From the NCBI RefSeq assembly GCF_900099975.1, contig NZ_FNEI01000009.1, forward strand, positions 1 to 64,000: a DNA stretch of 64,000 bases, given 5' to 3'. Every line of letters begins with the position of its first letter. The first letter of the stretch is position 1. This DNA comes from Arthrobacter cupressi. Lineage in GTDB: Bacteria; Actinomycetota; Actinomycetes; Actinomycetales; Micrococcaceae. Made by a program: the position numbers and the translations under genes. The notes below the pieces were generated by a model, which worked only from the letters and a program-made list of their open reading frames with translations, did no database searches and had not been told where the DNA came from. This document shows positions 1-8,020 of this stretch, piece by piece.

Positions 1-1102
1 CTGGTTCTCCGAGGAAGCCGTCCGCATCGGCGGCGACCAGGCCACCTCCGTGGACGGCAACACCCGGATCATGATCACCAAGGAGCCTGTCGGCCCTTGC
101 GTGCTGGTCACTCCGTGGAACTTCCCACTCGCCATGGGCGCGCGCAAGATCGCCCCTGCCGTCGCCGCCGGCTGCACCATGGTGTTCAAGCCCGCGGAGC
201 TCACCCCGCTCACCTCCCTGGCCTTGGTGCAGATCTTCCGCGAGGCAGGCCTTCCCGACGGCGTCCTTAACGTCGTCACCACGGCGAACGCCTCCAGCGT
301 CGTGGGGACCTGGATGGGCAGCGGCATTGCCCGCAAGGTCAGCTTCACCGGCTCCACCGAAGTGGGCAAGATCCTGCTGCGCCAGGCGGCGGACAATGTC
401 ATGCGGTCCTCGATGGAACTGGGTGGAAACGCCCCGTTCATCGTCCTCGCCGATGCCGACATCGAAAAGGCCGTCGACGGCGCCCTGAAGGCCAAGATGC
501 GCAACATGGGCGAGGCCTGCACCGCCGCCAACCGTTTCTTCGTGCACCGCTCCGTCGCCGGGGAATTCAGCGAGAAGTTCGCCAAGCGGATCTCCGAGCT
601 GCAGGTGGGCAACGGCGCCCTGGAAGGGACCGACGTCGGACCCCTTATCGAACAGAAGGGGCTGGACAAGGTTGAGAGCCTGGTCGCCGACGCCGTCTCC
701 AAGGGCGCACGGATCCTGACCGGCGGAAGCCGTCCGGACGGTCCCGGATACTTCTACACCCCCACGGTCCTGACTGACGTTTCCCAGGACGCGGAACTGA
801 TGCGCACCGAGATCTTCGGTCCGGTTGCGGCCATCACCGCGTTCGACAGCGAGGACGAAGTGCTTCGGCTCGCCAACGACACTGAATGGGGATTGGTCGG
901 CTACGTGTTCACTGAGAACATGGACAAGGCCCTCCGCTTCTCCGCCGAGCTGGAGGTTGGCATGGTCGGCCTCAACACCGGCATCGTCTCCAACCCTGCC
1001 GCCCCCTTCGGAGGCGTCAAGCAGTCAGGCCTGGGACGCGAAGGCGGCAAAATAGGTATCGAGGAATTTCTTGAAACCAAGTACACCGCAATTGCCGTGT
1101 AG
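1..1102 (+). CDS. SSADH-like aldehyde dehydrogenase, 5' end outside window
   Basis: NAD(P)-dependent aldehyde dehydrogenase of the succinate-semialdehyde dehydrogenase type, oxidising a short aldehyde acid to the carboxylate in the cytoplasm. The reading frame is open from base 2, so the N-terminal part lies upstream. Visible family motifs are TPWNFP, FTGSTEVG, MELGGNAP with the general-base Glu, and GEACTAANR with the catalytic Cys (codon 518-520); the end has FGGVKQSGLGREGG. It resembles the dehydrogenase at 38590-40077, suggesting paralogous pathways. The FCD regulator follows after 42 nt. The exact substrate is inferred from family only. Confidence 0.9.
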   Translation, partial: WFSEEAVRIGGDQATSVDGNTRIMITKEPVGPCVLVTPWNFPLAMGARKIAPAVAAGCTMVFKPAELTPLTSLALVQIFREAGLPDGVLNVVTTANASSVVGTWMGSGIARKVSFTGSTEVGKILLRQAADNVMRSSMELGGNAPFIVLADADIEKAVDGALKAKMRNMGEACTAANRFFVHRSVAGEFSEKFAKRISELQVGNGALEGTDVGPLIEQKGLDKVESLVADAVSKGARILTGGSRPDGPGYFYTPTVLTDVSQDAELMRTEIFGPVAAITAFDSEDEVLRLANDTEWGLVGYVFTENMDKALRFSAELEVGMVGLNTGIVSNPAAPFGGVKQSGLGREGGKIGIEEFLETKYTAIAV

Positions 1103-1144
1103 TAACGCATGTAGCTAGCAAAGAATGAGATGAGGGGGATGTCG

Positions 1145-1837
1145 ATGGCAACACCGGAAGGGCTTTTTGTACTGGAAGGAAGGCCAACGGCGCAGCTGAT
1201 CGCCGATCAGCTACGGGAACAGATCGTCCAGGGAACTTTCCGCCCGGGGCAGCAGATCAACGAATCCGTCATGGCCGGCCAACTGAATACGTCGAGGGGA
1301 CCTCTCCGGGAGGCGCTGCAGCGTTTGTGCCAGGAGGGCATACTTGTCAGCCATCGGAACCGTGGCGTGTTTGTCCTCGAGCTGGAAACCGAGGATATCC
1401 AAGAGATCTACGCGGTCCGTGAATCTGTCGAATCGGCTGCGGCAAACGCCCTGCTGGACGGCAGCCCGGAGCAGATCAAAGCCACATGTGAACTCCTGCG
1501 GGAGACAATCGGTGAAATGGCGAAACAAGTAGCCGTTTCCGATTGGCAAGCGATCGCTCGGCTGGACATGCAGTTCCACACATCCTTCGTTGCCGGCGCA
1601 GGAAATTCCCGCTTGATACGGATCTACAAGACCCTGGCCGCCGAATCGAGGATGTGTATCGTCAACCTGGAAGTTTCCTACCCCCGGGTGGACGTCCTGG
1701 TGGAGGAGCACCAAAACCTGCTGGATCTCCTCGAGGCGGGCGACCGGAAGGGACTCCTTAAGGCGATCAAACGGCACATGCAAAAGGCGGTCGAGGACCT
1801 GACCGAAAAACAACCTGACCAGCAGGTCACGGCCTAG
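1145..1837 (+). CDS. FCD-type GntR regulator A
   Basis: Cytoplasmic transcription factor of the GntR superfamily, FCD (FadR C-terminal domain) subgroup, 230 aa. The winged helix covers about residues 10-80 (NTSRGPLREALQRL is the recognition region), followed by a helical ligand domain with LDMQFH, VEEH and KRHM, which supply the His ligands of the usual FCD metal site. ATG 1145 is chosen because GAGGGGG at 1132-1138 sits 6 nt before it and the paralogue at 46629 has the same arrangement; ATG 1130 and 1139 are less likely. It is very similar to the proteins at 2979 and 46629, so the three probably recognise the same operator. Ligand unknown. Confidence 0.93.
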   Translation: MATPEGLFVLEGRPTAQLIADQLREQIVQGTFRPGQQINESVMAGQLNTSRGPLREALQRLCQEGILVSHRNRGVFVLELETEDIQEIYAVRESVESAAANALLDGSPEQIKATCELLRETIGEMAKQVAVSDWQAIARLDMQFHTSFVAGAGNSRLIRIYKTLAAESRMCIVNLEVSYPRVDVLVEEHQNLLDLLEAGDRKGLLKAIKRHMQKAVEDLTEKQPDQQVTA

Positions 1838-1853
1838 CCAACGACAAACCCTG

Positions 1854-1899
1854 AACGGCTGTTGCAGACCCGGAGTGTACCGGGCTTGCAACAGCCGTT
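1854..1899 (+). terminator. Hairpin after regulator A
   Basis: Arms 1854-1866 and 1887-1899 are exact 13-nt inverted repeats (AACGGCTGTTGCA and its complement) around a GC-rich centre, followed by only a short TTT. It separates regulator A from the permease promoter region. Confidence 0.75.
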
Positions 1900-1952
1900 T
1901 CGGGTTAAATAAGGCCAGACCCCCAGCCCCCACGACAGGTCCCACGATCGGC

Positions 1953-1968
1953 AAATTGTTGACAATTT
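1953..1968 (+). promoter_or_regulatory. ATTGT-NN-ACAAT operator before the ABC permease
   Basis: A perfect inverted repeat AAATTGT-TG-ACAATTT lies just upstream of the permease Shine-Dalgarno (1974-1979). The same palindrome or its half-sites recur at 3756, 40120, 40614, 40642, 47354 and 48095. FCD regulators bind palindromes of about this size; binding by regulators A, B or C is inferred. Confidence 0.7.
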
Positions 1969-1986
1969 GGCCAAGGGGGCGTTCCA

Positions 1987-2982
1987 TTGCGGATAGGTGG
2001 CCTGGAAAGGGTGCCAGCACTGAGGCCGAACTCGATTAGTAGGTGCGTCGTGGCCGCGAAGATTCATCACCACAGTAATAGCGCGACGAGCGGGATTGAC
2101 CCTGCGCTCAAACCACGGCTCAAGCGCCGGAGCATCTTCGAATACGCAGCCTGGCTGGCCTGCGGCCTGCTTGCCGTCGGCGTCCTGTATTCCGTATCAA
2201 CAAATCCAAACTTCAAGTGGCACGTGGTCGCCCGATACTTCACCCACGAAACTATCCTCCGCGGGCTCATGCTCACGATTTTCCTCACGATAGCAAGCAT
2301 GGCCCTGGGAACTTTGCTCGGCCTCGCGATCGCCATCCTGCGCTCCTCGCGCGTGAAGCCGGTTTCCATCGCCGCGAGCCTCTACATCACCCTGTTCCGT
2401 GGCACCCCGGTCCTGGTGCAGCTGATCTTTTGGTTCAACATCGCGGCTCTCTACCCAAACCTGACGATTGGCATCCCTTTCACGAACATCGGCACCGCCG
2501 TCGACACCAATGCGTTAATGGGGCCCATCACAGCCGCCCTCGTCGGCCTGACGCTCAACGAAGCCGCCTATATGGCCGAAATCATCCGCGGCGGCTTCTC
2601 CTCGGTAGGCAAAGGCCAGATCGAGGCCGCCGACTCACTCGGCATGAGCGGCGCGATGAAAATGCGCAAAGTCATCATCCCCCAAGCCATGCCCTCGATC
2701 ATCCCTGCAACCGGCAACCAGGTGATCGGCATGTTCAAGGAAACCTCACTGGTCAGCGTGCTCGGCGTGGCCGAGCTGCTCCAGAGTGCACAACTCATCT
2801 ATGCCCGCACCTACGAAACCATCCCCCTGCTCATCGTCGCCAGCCTTTGGTATCTCGTCATGACCCTCCTGCTGAGCTACCCGCAATCCAAGCTCGAGCA
2901 AAAATACTCCCGCGCAACCTCAGCCCTTCCCCGCAGGGCCAGGCGGATTTTCCACACCGAACCGGAAGGCGCAGCCCGATGA
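1987..2982 (+). CDS. Polar amino acid / opine ABC transporter permease
   Basis: Inner-membrane permease of the HisM/GlnP type, 331 aa, forming the channel of an amino-acid ABC importer. A roughly 55-residue cytoplasmic N-terminal part precedes about five to six hydrophobic segments. LFRGTPVLVQLIFW and the EAA loop (EAADSLGMSGAMKMRKVIIPQA) identify the family. TTG 1987 is favoured because AAGGGGG ends 7 nt before it; GTG 2050 is an alternative. No ATPase or binding protein gene is nearby, so those subunits must be elsewhere. The stop overlaps the start of the next regulator (ATGA), giving translational coupling. Confidence 0.88.
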   Translation: MRIGGLERVPALRPNSISRCVVAAKIHHHSNSATSGIDPALKPRLKRRSIFEYAAWLACGLLAVGVLYSVSTNPNFKWHVVARYFTHETILRGLMLTIFLTIASMALGTLLGLAIAILRSSRVKPVSIAASLYITLFRGTPVLVQLIFWFNIAALYPNLTIGIPFTNIGTAVDTNALMGPITAALVGLTLNEAAYMAEIIRGGFSSVGKGQIEAADSLGMSGAMKMRKVIIPQAMPSIIPATGNQVIGMFKETSLVSVLGVAELLQSAQLIYARTYETIPLLIVASLWYLVMTLLLSYPQSKLEQKYSRATSALPRRARRIFHTEPEGAAR

Positions 2983-3689
2983 GCACCGACAGCACCAGCG
3001 CAGCGACAACAGGAAGCCCCTTTGTCCTGGAGGGAAGGCCCACTGCACAGCTGATTGCCGACCAACTGCGGGAGCAAATCGTGCAAGGTGCATTCCTCCC
3101 GGGCCAGCAAGTCAACGAGTCCGTGCTGGCCGTGCAGCTGAATACATCGCGGGGCCCCATCCGCGAGGCCCTGCAGCGGCTAAGCCAGGAGGGAATCCTC
3201 GTTAACAAGCGCAACCGCGGCGTCTTCGTGCGGGAACTAACCTCCGAGGATATCCGGGAAATCTACGCTGTCCGCCAGGCATTGGAGTCAACGGCTGCGC
3301 AGGAACTTCTTGATGCTCCGCCTGAAACCATTGAGGAAACGTGCAGCATCCTCAAGGACACTCTTGCCGAAATGGCCAAGCAGGTAGCGGTCTCCGACTG
3401 GCCGGCGATCGCGCGCCTGGACATGCAATTCCACACGTCTTTCGTGGCCGGTACGGGAAACTCCCGCCTCATCCGGAGCTACAAAACCCTGGCCGCCGAA
3501 TCAAGGATGTGCATCCTCAACCTCGAAGTGTCCTATCCGAGGGTGGATGTGCTTGTCGAGGAGCACCAGGTTCTCCTCGATCTGCTTGCACGCCGTGACA
3601 GGAAGGCACTCCTCAGGGCGATCCGCCAACACATGGAAAAGGCTGTCGAGGATCTGACCACGCAACATGACAAGGCCTTGGGCGCATAG
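2979..3689 (+). CDS. FCD-type GntR regulator B
   Basis: Second FCD/GntR regulator, 236 aa, closely similar to regulator A over the whole length: the EGRPTAQLIADQLREQIV helix, NTSRGPIREALQRLSQEG, LDMQFHTSFVAGTGNSRL, and the VEEH and RQHM histidines. ATG 2979 overlaps the permease stop by 4 nt. The longer upstream open frame is out-of-frame permease DNA and is not used. Co-transcription with a transporter suggests that it senses the imported compound or a product. The close A/B similarity points to a local duplication around the permease. Confidence 0.93.
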   Translation: MSTDSTSAATTGSPFVLEGRPTAQLIADQLREQIVQGAFLPGQQVNESVLAVQLNTSRGPIREALQRLSQEGILVNKRNRGVFVRELTSEDIREIYAVRQALESTAAQELLDAPPETIEETCSILKDTLAEMAKQVAVSDWPAIARLDMQFHTSFVAGTGNSRLIRSYKTLAAESRMCILNLEVSYPRVDVLVEEHQVLLDLLARRDRKALLRAIRQHMEKAVEDLTTQHDKALGA

Positions 3690-3752
3690 GGGCTGCGCAG
3701 CCCTGCGTGGAGCGGGCACCCACTCCCCCGCCTAATTCGCACCACCCACCCC

Positions 3753-3782
3753 TTCAAATTGTCAACAATCGACGATATGCTT
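3753..3782 (+). promoter_or_regulatory. Promoter with ATTGT-NN-ACAAT operator
   Basis: ATTGT-CA-ACAAT at 3758-3769 is followed by a TATGCT -10-like box at 3776-3781. TTCAAA at 3753-3758 could be the -35, leaving a 17-bp spacer that contains the operator. Bases 3758-3782 are identical to 48095-48119, so operator and core promoter were copied together. Confidence 0.65.
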
Positions 3783-3869
3783 GTTCTCACGATCCTGCCG
3801 CTTCCCACGGCATTCCCATTCCCGGCCGCTTCGGTCCCCGCGGCGCCACGCCACCAGAAAGGTAGAAAC

Positions 3870-4088
3870 GTGCGACAGAGCAGTCACACATCTCTATGGA
3901 AGTCCCTCGAGCAGGGTGACCTCGTCATCCTGAGCCAGGGCGGAGTCCCTTGCCATCGCGGCTCGATCGATGACCGGACTGAAGATGGGCAATTAATCTG
4001 GGTGACCGATGACATCGGCCACCGCCGGCTTTTCCATATCGACGATGACTACGAACTGATGATTTACCGCGATACGTTCTCTCGTTAA
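3870..4088 (+). CDS. Small acidic protein of unknown function (72 aa)
   Basis: I do not recognise this protein. GTG 3870 is preceded by AAAGG at 3858-3862 with 7 nt spacing and by the operator promoter about 90 nt upstream. The 72 residues are polar, with a C-terminal half (WVTDDIGHRRLFHIDDDYEL) rich in Asp and His, and have no signal peptide or membrane segment. It looks like a small soluble beta-type domain. Its position behind the shared operator suggests that it belongs to the same regulon. Confidence 0.6.
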   Translation: MRQSSHTSLWKSLEQGDLVILSQGGVPCHRGSIDDRTEDGQLIWVTDDIGHRRLFHIDDDYELMIYRDTFSR

Positions 4089-4119
4089 AGCCGCCTGCAC
4101 GCCGCGGACAAGCGAACAC

Positions 4120-4326
4120 ATGCTCACTTTGATGGTCCTAATCGCGGCTGGTTTCCTCACCAGTTCCGCTGCTTGTGCAAGCCCGCGCAGGAAGGTCAGG
4201 GGCGGCCATCCATTGACCTCCCGGCACTGGAAGTCCAAGACCCACCTGATCAAAGCCTCCGCTGCCGTCCTGGCGCTCGGAGCCGTCACACTGGCAATCC
4301 ACCTGCAGCTTGGGGCGTCGTCTTGA
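4120..4326 (+). CDS. Possible small membrane protein (68 aa)
   Basis: Open frame with two hydrophobic stretches (about residues 2-20 and 47-64) separated by a basic stretch. The ribosome site before ATG 4120 is poor. It could be a real two-span peptide or chance coding; no family is recognised. Confidence 0.3.
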   Translation: MLTLMVLIAAGFLTSSAACASPRRKVRGGHPLTSRHWKSKTHLIKASAAVLALGAVTLAIHLQLGASS

Positions 4327-4523
4327 CGGCGGAAGGAACACGCATGCCCGGGGAAGTCCCCGCCGGCGGCATTCGAGGGGAACCGACCTGGGCCAGCGGC
4401 ATTTCCCGGCGTTAGGCAAGAACGCAAAGATGTTCAGTTGGGCGACATCCGGCCTTCCCTCCGTGGTTTCCTCGCCGGCCTAGATTTGCGGACACCGCAT
4501 CTACCGATTCAATGGAGACCGTC

Positions 4524-5588
4524 ATGCCCACGCGTAATCACTCCCGGTTCCTGGGGGCCGCCGCAGCCCTCGCCCTTCTTACTGCGACTGCAATTCCGTC
4601 CCAGGCTGTCACCCCTGCCGACGCGCCCGTGGACCAGCAGGCCGGTGCCTTCTCTTTTGCCGTGATCGGCGATGTTCCCTACGGCACGGCTCAGTTCGAC
4701 CGCTTCCCCGGGATGGTGACCGAACTGAACCGCCAGGACGAGTTGGGTTTCATCACCCACGTCGGCGATATTAAGGCCGGATCGGCGCAGTGCACGGACG
4801 AATACTTCGCCGCCATCAAGACACAGTTTGACCGCTTTGAAGCACCGCTGGTCTACACCCCCGGCGACAACGAATGGGTGGATTGCCACCGCGTCAACAA
4901 CGGCAGTTACGATCCCCTCGAACGGCTGGCTGCCCTCCGGGAGCTGTTTTTCGCCCAGCCAGGCAAGACCCTCGGCGGCACCATGCCCGTGAAATCCGCC
5001 GTGGACCAGGGTCTTCCCGAGAACGTCACCTTCGCTGAGCAGCGGATCGCTTTCTCCGTGGTGAACGTTCAGGGATCGAACAACTCGCTTTTGCCGTGGT
5101 CGGGCCTGGGCCAGGCGGAACCCAACCAGGCGCAGCTCGCAGAGGTACAGACGAGGACGGCGGCCGATGTCGCCCAGTTGGAGCGCACCTTTGCGGACGC
5201 CGCCAGGGCCAAGGCGAGGGCCGTCGTCGTCATGACGCAAGCCGACATGTTCGACCCCTACATGCTGGCCAACGGCGTCGAAGAAAACCCGGAACTGGTG
5301 AGCGGCTTCCGTCCGATCGTCGAAGCCATCGCCGAAGGATCCCGTACCTTCAACGGTCCGGTGTACCTGTTCAACGGCGACAGCCATATCTTCAATGACG
5401 ACTCACCGCTGGCCGAAGGGTCTCCCTGGTTGAACGTCTACAACGAGAGCGCAGTCGAAAACCTGCACCGCGTGACGGTGGAAGGTGCGGCGAGCAGCAA
5501 TGAGTGGCTGCGCGTTACCGTGGCACCCAACTCCGTCACAGGCAACGATGTCCTGCGCTGGGAACGGGTTCCCTACAGCGGCTCCTAG
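4524..5588 (+). CDS. Secreted calcineurin-like metallophosphoesterase
   Basis: Predicted exported phosphoesterase, 354 aa. A Sec signal peptide covers about residues 1-28 (basic start, hydrophobic core, SQA). Metal-binding motifs of the calcineurin-like fold are visible: GDVPY (49-53), GDIKAG (81-86), GDNEW (114-118) and GDSHIF near the C terminus. ATG 4524 is preferred to ATG 4512 because GGAG at 4514-4517 is well spaced for it. Monocistronic, ending at a strong hairpin. Substrate unknown; phosphate scavenging or cell-surface phosphoester cleavage is possible. Confidence 0.85.
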   Translation: MPTRNHSRFLGAAAALALLTATAIPSQAVTPADAPVDQQAGAFSFAVIGDVPYGTAQFDRFPGMVTELNRQDELGFITHVGDIKAGSAQCTDEYFAAIKTQFDRFEAPLVYTPGDNEWVDCHRVNNGSYDPLERLAALRELFFAQPGKTLGGTMPVKSAVDQGLPENVTFAEQRIAFSVVNVQGSNNSLLPWSGLGQAEPNQAQLAEVQTRTAADVAQLERTFADAARAKARAVVVMTQADMFDPYMLANGVEENPELVSGFRPIVEAIAEGSRTFNGPVYLFNGDSHIFNDDSPLAEGSPWLNVYNESAVENLHRVTVEGAASSNEWLRVTVAPNSVTGNDVLRWERVPYSGS

Positions 5589-5603
5589 GCTCTTAAACGA
5601 AAA

Positions 5604-5634
5604 CTGGCCGGCCCCCTTCTGTGGGGCCGGCCAG
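5604..5634. terminator. Terminator shared by phosphoesterase and pyrE
   Basis: CTGGCCGGCCCC (5604-5615) pairs exactly with 5623-5634 across a 7-nt loop between the convergent genes. T-rich sequence is short on either side. Confidence 0.8.
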
Positions 5635-5648
5635 TCTCGTTAAGGCTG

Positions 5649-6221
5649 TTAGTCGAGGCCGAGTTCGTCCTTGCTGAAGGCGTAGAGGTACGGGACACCG
5701 GTCTCGGCTTCGATCTTTTCCTTGGCGCCGGTGTTGCGGTCCACGATCACCGCGACCGCCACCACGTTGCCGCCGGCGTTGCGGACGCCCTCGACGGCGG
5801 TCAGTGCCGAGCCGCCGGTGGTGGAGGTGTCTTCCAGGACCACCACGTTGCGGCCTTCCACGGAGGGGCCTTCCACCTGGCGGCCCATGCCGTAGGACTT
5901 CTGGGCCTTGCGGACCACGAAGGCGTCCACGGCACGGCCGGCGTCGGCAGCTGCGTGCATCACGGCGGTGCCGACGGGGTCGGCACCCATCGTGAGGCCG
6001 CCGGCGCACTCAAGCTGGATGCCGGCGTCGTCGATCATTTCCAGCATGACCTGGCCCACCAGCTTGGAGGCCTCGTGGTGCAGGGTGATGCGGCGCAGGT
6101 CGATGTAGTAGTCGGCTTCCTTGCCGCTGGACAGGATCACCTTGCCGCGGACCACCGCCAGTTCCTTGATCAGTTCAAGCAGGCGGGCACGGGCAGCGGA
6201 GGCGTCAGCAACGGGAGTCAT
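5649..6221 (-). CDS. pyrE: Orotate phosphoribosyltransferase
   Basis: Cytoplasmic enzyme of pyrimidine synthesis that joins orotate to PRPP to give OMP. 190 aa, usual length for the short PyrE type. The PRPP-binding signature VVVLEDTSTTGGS and the KEADYYIDLRR segment near residue 35 identify it. The start at 6221 gives the family N terminus; the open frame extends upstream to 6557 but that part overlaps the divergent gene and has no family match. A -10-like box lies 7 nt before the start, so the transcript may be almost leaderless. Confidence 0.95.
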   Translation of the reverse strand: MTPVADASAARARLLELIKELAVVRGKVILSSGKEADYYIDLRRITLHHEASKLVGQVMLEMIDDAGIQLECAGGLTMGADPVGTAVMHAAADAGRAVDAFVVRKAQKSYGMGRQVEGPSVEGRNVVVLEDTSTTGGSALTAVEGVRNAGGNVVAVAVIVDRNTGAKEKIEAETGVPYLYAFSKDELGLD

Positions 6222-6228
6222 GGCTCCT

Positions 6229-6234
6229 AGTTTA
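6229..6234 (-). promoter_or_regulatory. -10 box of pyrE
   Basis: On the minus strand TAAACT is followed by 7 nt and the pyrE ATG, the spacing seen in actinobacterial leaderless promoters. No convincing -35 is visible. Confidence 0.45.
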
Positions 6235-6303
6235 GACTGGCGCGCGATCCGGCCGCGGCACTGCGTTGTCCCACCGGACCCGCGGTCCTGCGATGCTTGG
6301 AGG

Positions 6304-7122
6304 GTGCCATCGATCTCCACGGGAACACCCAGGACCGTGCTCGGCTGGAAACTGCTGCCGGCCGGTCTCCTGTCGCTGTCCGCTGTGCCGTTGTTTGCGC
6401 TGCAGGAAGACCTCGCCGGGTACGGGCTGCTCGGTTTGGGCGTGGCTGTCGCAGCATTGATCGACCTGCAGCTGATGCGGCACCTTGCACTGATCGCGGC
6501 CGGGATGGTCATCATCAGCCTGGTGCCACTGAACGCCGATCTCAGTCTTGGCCACATGGCCCTGATGGGCGGTGCGCTGGGGGCCGCTGTCCTCGTCCCG
6601 TGGCTGGTGTCCAGGTTCGCCTACCGGGAGGACATCATCCGCTTTCCGGTGAATACGGGGCGGAAGTGGCCGGTGGCGGCGAAGCTTTACCTGATCGGCG
6701 TGGTGGCGCTGGGGTACTTCATCCTGCCCGCCTACCTGATCAACACGGGTGTCTACCGGAACTGGCCGGATGCCTCGGACCCTGCCATCTTTTGGCGGCT
6801 TTTCCTCGGCGTCAACAGCGTGGGCATCTGGGATGAGCTGTTCTTCATCTGCACTAGCTTCACCCTGCTGCGCCGGCATTTTCCGGACTGGCTGGCCAAT
6901 CTCCTGCAGGCCGTGATCTTTTCGTCGTTCCTGTGGGAGATCGGCTACCAGGCGTGGGGTCCGCTGCTGACTTTCCCGTTCGCGCTCCTGCAGGGGTACA
7001 CGTTCAAGCTCACCAAATCCTTGACGTACGTTGTGTCCGTGCACCTGCTCTTCGACCTGGTGCTGTTCCTGGCGCTGGTGCACGCCCACAACCGCGACTG
7101 GCTGCCGGTGTTCCTCTACTAG
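6304..7122 (+). CDS. CPBP-like intramembrane protease family protein (degenerate motifs)
   Basis: Polytopic membrane protein of about 272 aa with seven to eight hydrophobic segments. The C-terminal half recalls CPBP (Abi/CAAX-type) proteins: WDELFFIC stands where EExxxR is expected, and a later His lies in VSVHLLFD. The first Glu is Asp, the Arg is missing, and the usual second-motif His is not evident, so proteolytic activity is doubtful. GTG 6304 is a tentative start; GTG 6337 is also possible. It stands divergent from pyrE and upstream of nadE. An uncharacterised membrane protein is the safe reading. Confidence 0.65.
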   Translation: MPSISTGTPRTVLGWKLLPAGLLSLSAVPLFALQEDLAGYGLLGLGVAVAALIDLQLMRHLALIAAGMVIISLVPLNADLSLGHMALMGGALGAAVLVPWLVSRFAYREDIIRFPVNTGRKWPVAAKLYLIGVVALGYFILPAYLINTGVYRNWPDASDPAIFWRLFLGVNSVGIWDELFFICTSFTLLRRHFPDWLANLLQAVIFSSFLWEIGYQAWGPLLTFPFALLQGYTFKLTKSLTYVVSVHLLFDLVLFLALVHAHNRDWLPVFLY

Positions 7123-7158
7123 TTCATTACTCTTGACTCCTTATGCAGCGCGCCACAG

Positions 7159-7188
7159 TTGAGCCCTGCCGACGCGGCTGGCTAGTCT
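7159..7188 (+). promoter_or_regulatory. nadE promoter, likely leaderless
   Basis: TTGAGC (7159-7164), an 18-bp spacer and TAGTCT (7183-7188) precede the nadE ATG by 7 nt, placing the expected transcription start at or next to the initiation codon. No Shine-Dalgarno is present. Confidence 0.55.
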
Positions 7189-7195
7189 TGGTGCC

Positions 7196-8017
7196 ATGCG
7201 CAAACTCCAGGCGAAGATCATCGAGGAAATGGGCGTCCAGCCCCGGATCGATCCTGCCGAGGAGGTGCGCAGGCGCGTCACGTTCCTGAAGGAATACCTC
7301 AAGGCCACCCATACCAAGGGCTTCGTGCTGGGGATCTCCGGCGGCCTGGATTCCTCGCTGGCAGGGCGACTTGCCCAGCTGGCCGTGGAGGAGCTCGAGG
7401 GCGAAGGCGTCGAGGCCAGCTTCGTGGCCGTCCGGCTGCCCTACGGCACCCAGCACGACGAGGACGACGCCCAGGCGGCACTGGACTTCATCCAGGCCAA
7501 GACCGAGTGGACCTTCAACATCTCTGCCGGCGTTGACGGTGTGGAAGACGAGTTCGAGAAGACCACCGGCGCAGCGATCTCGGACTTCCACAAGGGCAAC
7601 ACCAAAGCCCGCATCCGCATGCTGGCGCAGTACGCGCTGGCCGGCGAGCACAACTATCTGGTGATCGGCACGGACCACGGCGCCGAGTCCGTCACCGGCT
7701 TCTTCACCAAGTTCGGCGACGGCGGCGCGGACATCCTGCCGCTGTTCGGCCTGAACAAGCGCCAGAACCGGGCCCTGCTGGCCGAGTTGGGTGCCCCCGC
7801 ACGGATTTGGGAAAAGGTCCCGACGGCGGACCTGCTGGACGGCCAGCCCGGCCGCACCGACGAGGACGAGCTCGGCCTGACCTACGACCAGATCGACGAC
7901 TACCTCGAGGGCCGCGAGGTTCCCGAAGGCGTCGCGAAACTCATCGAGGACAAGTACCTGCGCACGCGCCACAAGCGGACCGTCCCGGTCACCATCTTCG
8001 ACAGCTGGTGGAAGTAA
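7196..8017 (+). CDS. nadE: Ammonia-dependent NAD synthetase
   Basis: Catalyses the last step of NAD synthesis, converting deamido-NAD, ATP and ammonia to NAD in the cytoplasm. 273 aa, the length of the single-domain ammonia-dependent form, with no glutaminase domain. The N-type ATP pyrophosphatase loop SGGLDSS is at 48-54; [20 protein letters not shown] and KVPTADLL are further family signatures. Monogenic. The following TetR gene is convergent, with stop codons 3 nt apart. Confidence 0.96.
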   Translation: MRKLQAKIIEEMGVQPRIDPAEEVRRRVTFLKEYLKATHTKGFVLGISGGLDSSLAGRLAQLAVEELEGEGVEASFVAVRLPYGTQHDEDDAQAALDFIQAKTEWTFNISAGVDGVEDEFEKTTGAAISDFHKGNTKARIRMLAQYALAGEHNYLVIGTDHGAESVTGFFTKFGDGGADILPLFGLNKRQNRALLAELGAPARIWEKVPTADLLDGQPGRTDEDELGLTYDQIDDYLEGREVPEGVAKLIEDKYLRTRHKRTVPVTIFDSWWK

Positions 8018-8020
8018 CCG

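Noticed and set aside
2217-2978. Long N-terminal extension in frame with regulator B
   Set aside because: It is the permease gene read in another frame; the regulator family N terminus begins at ATG 2979.
4435-4665. Short open frame overlapping the phosphoesterase start
   Set aside because: It overlaps the signal peptide region in another frame, has proline/arginine-rich chance composition and no ribosome site.
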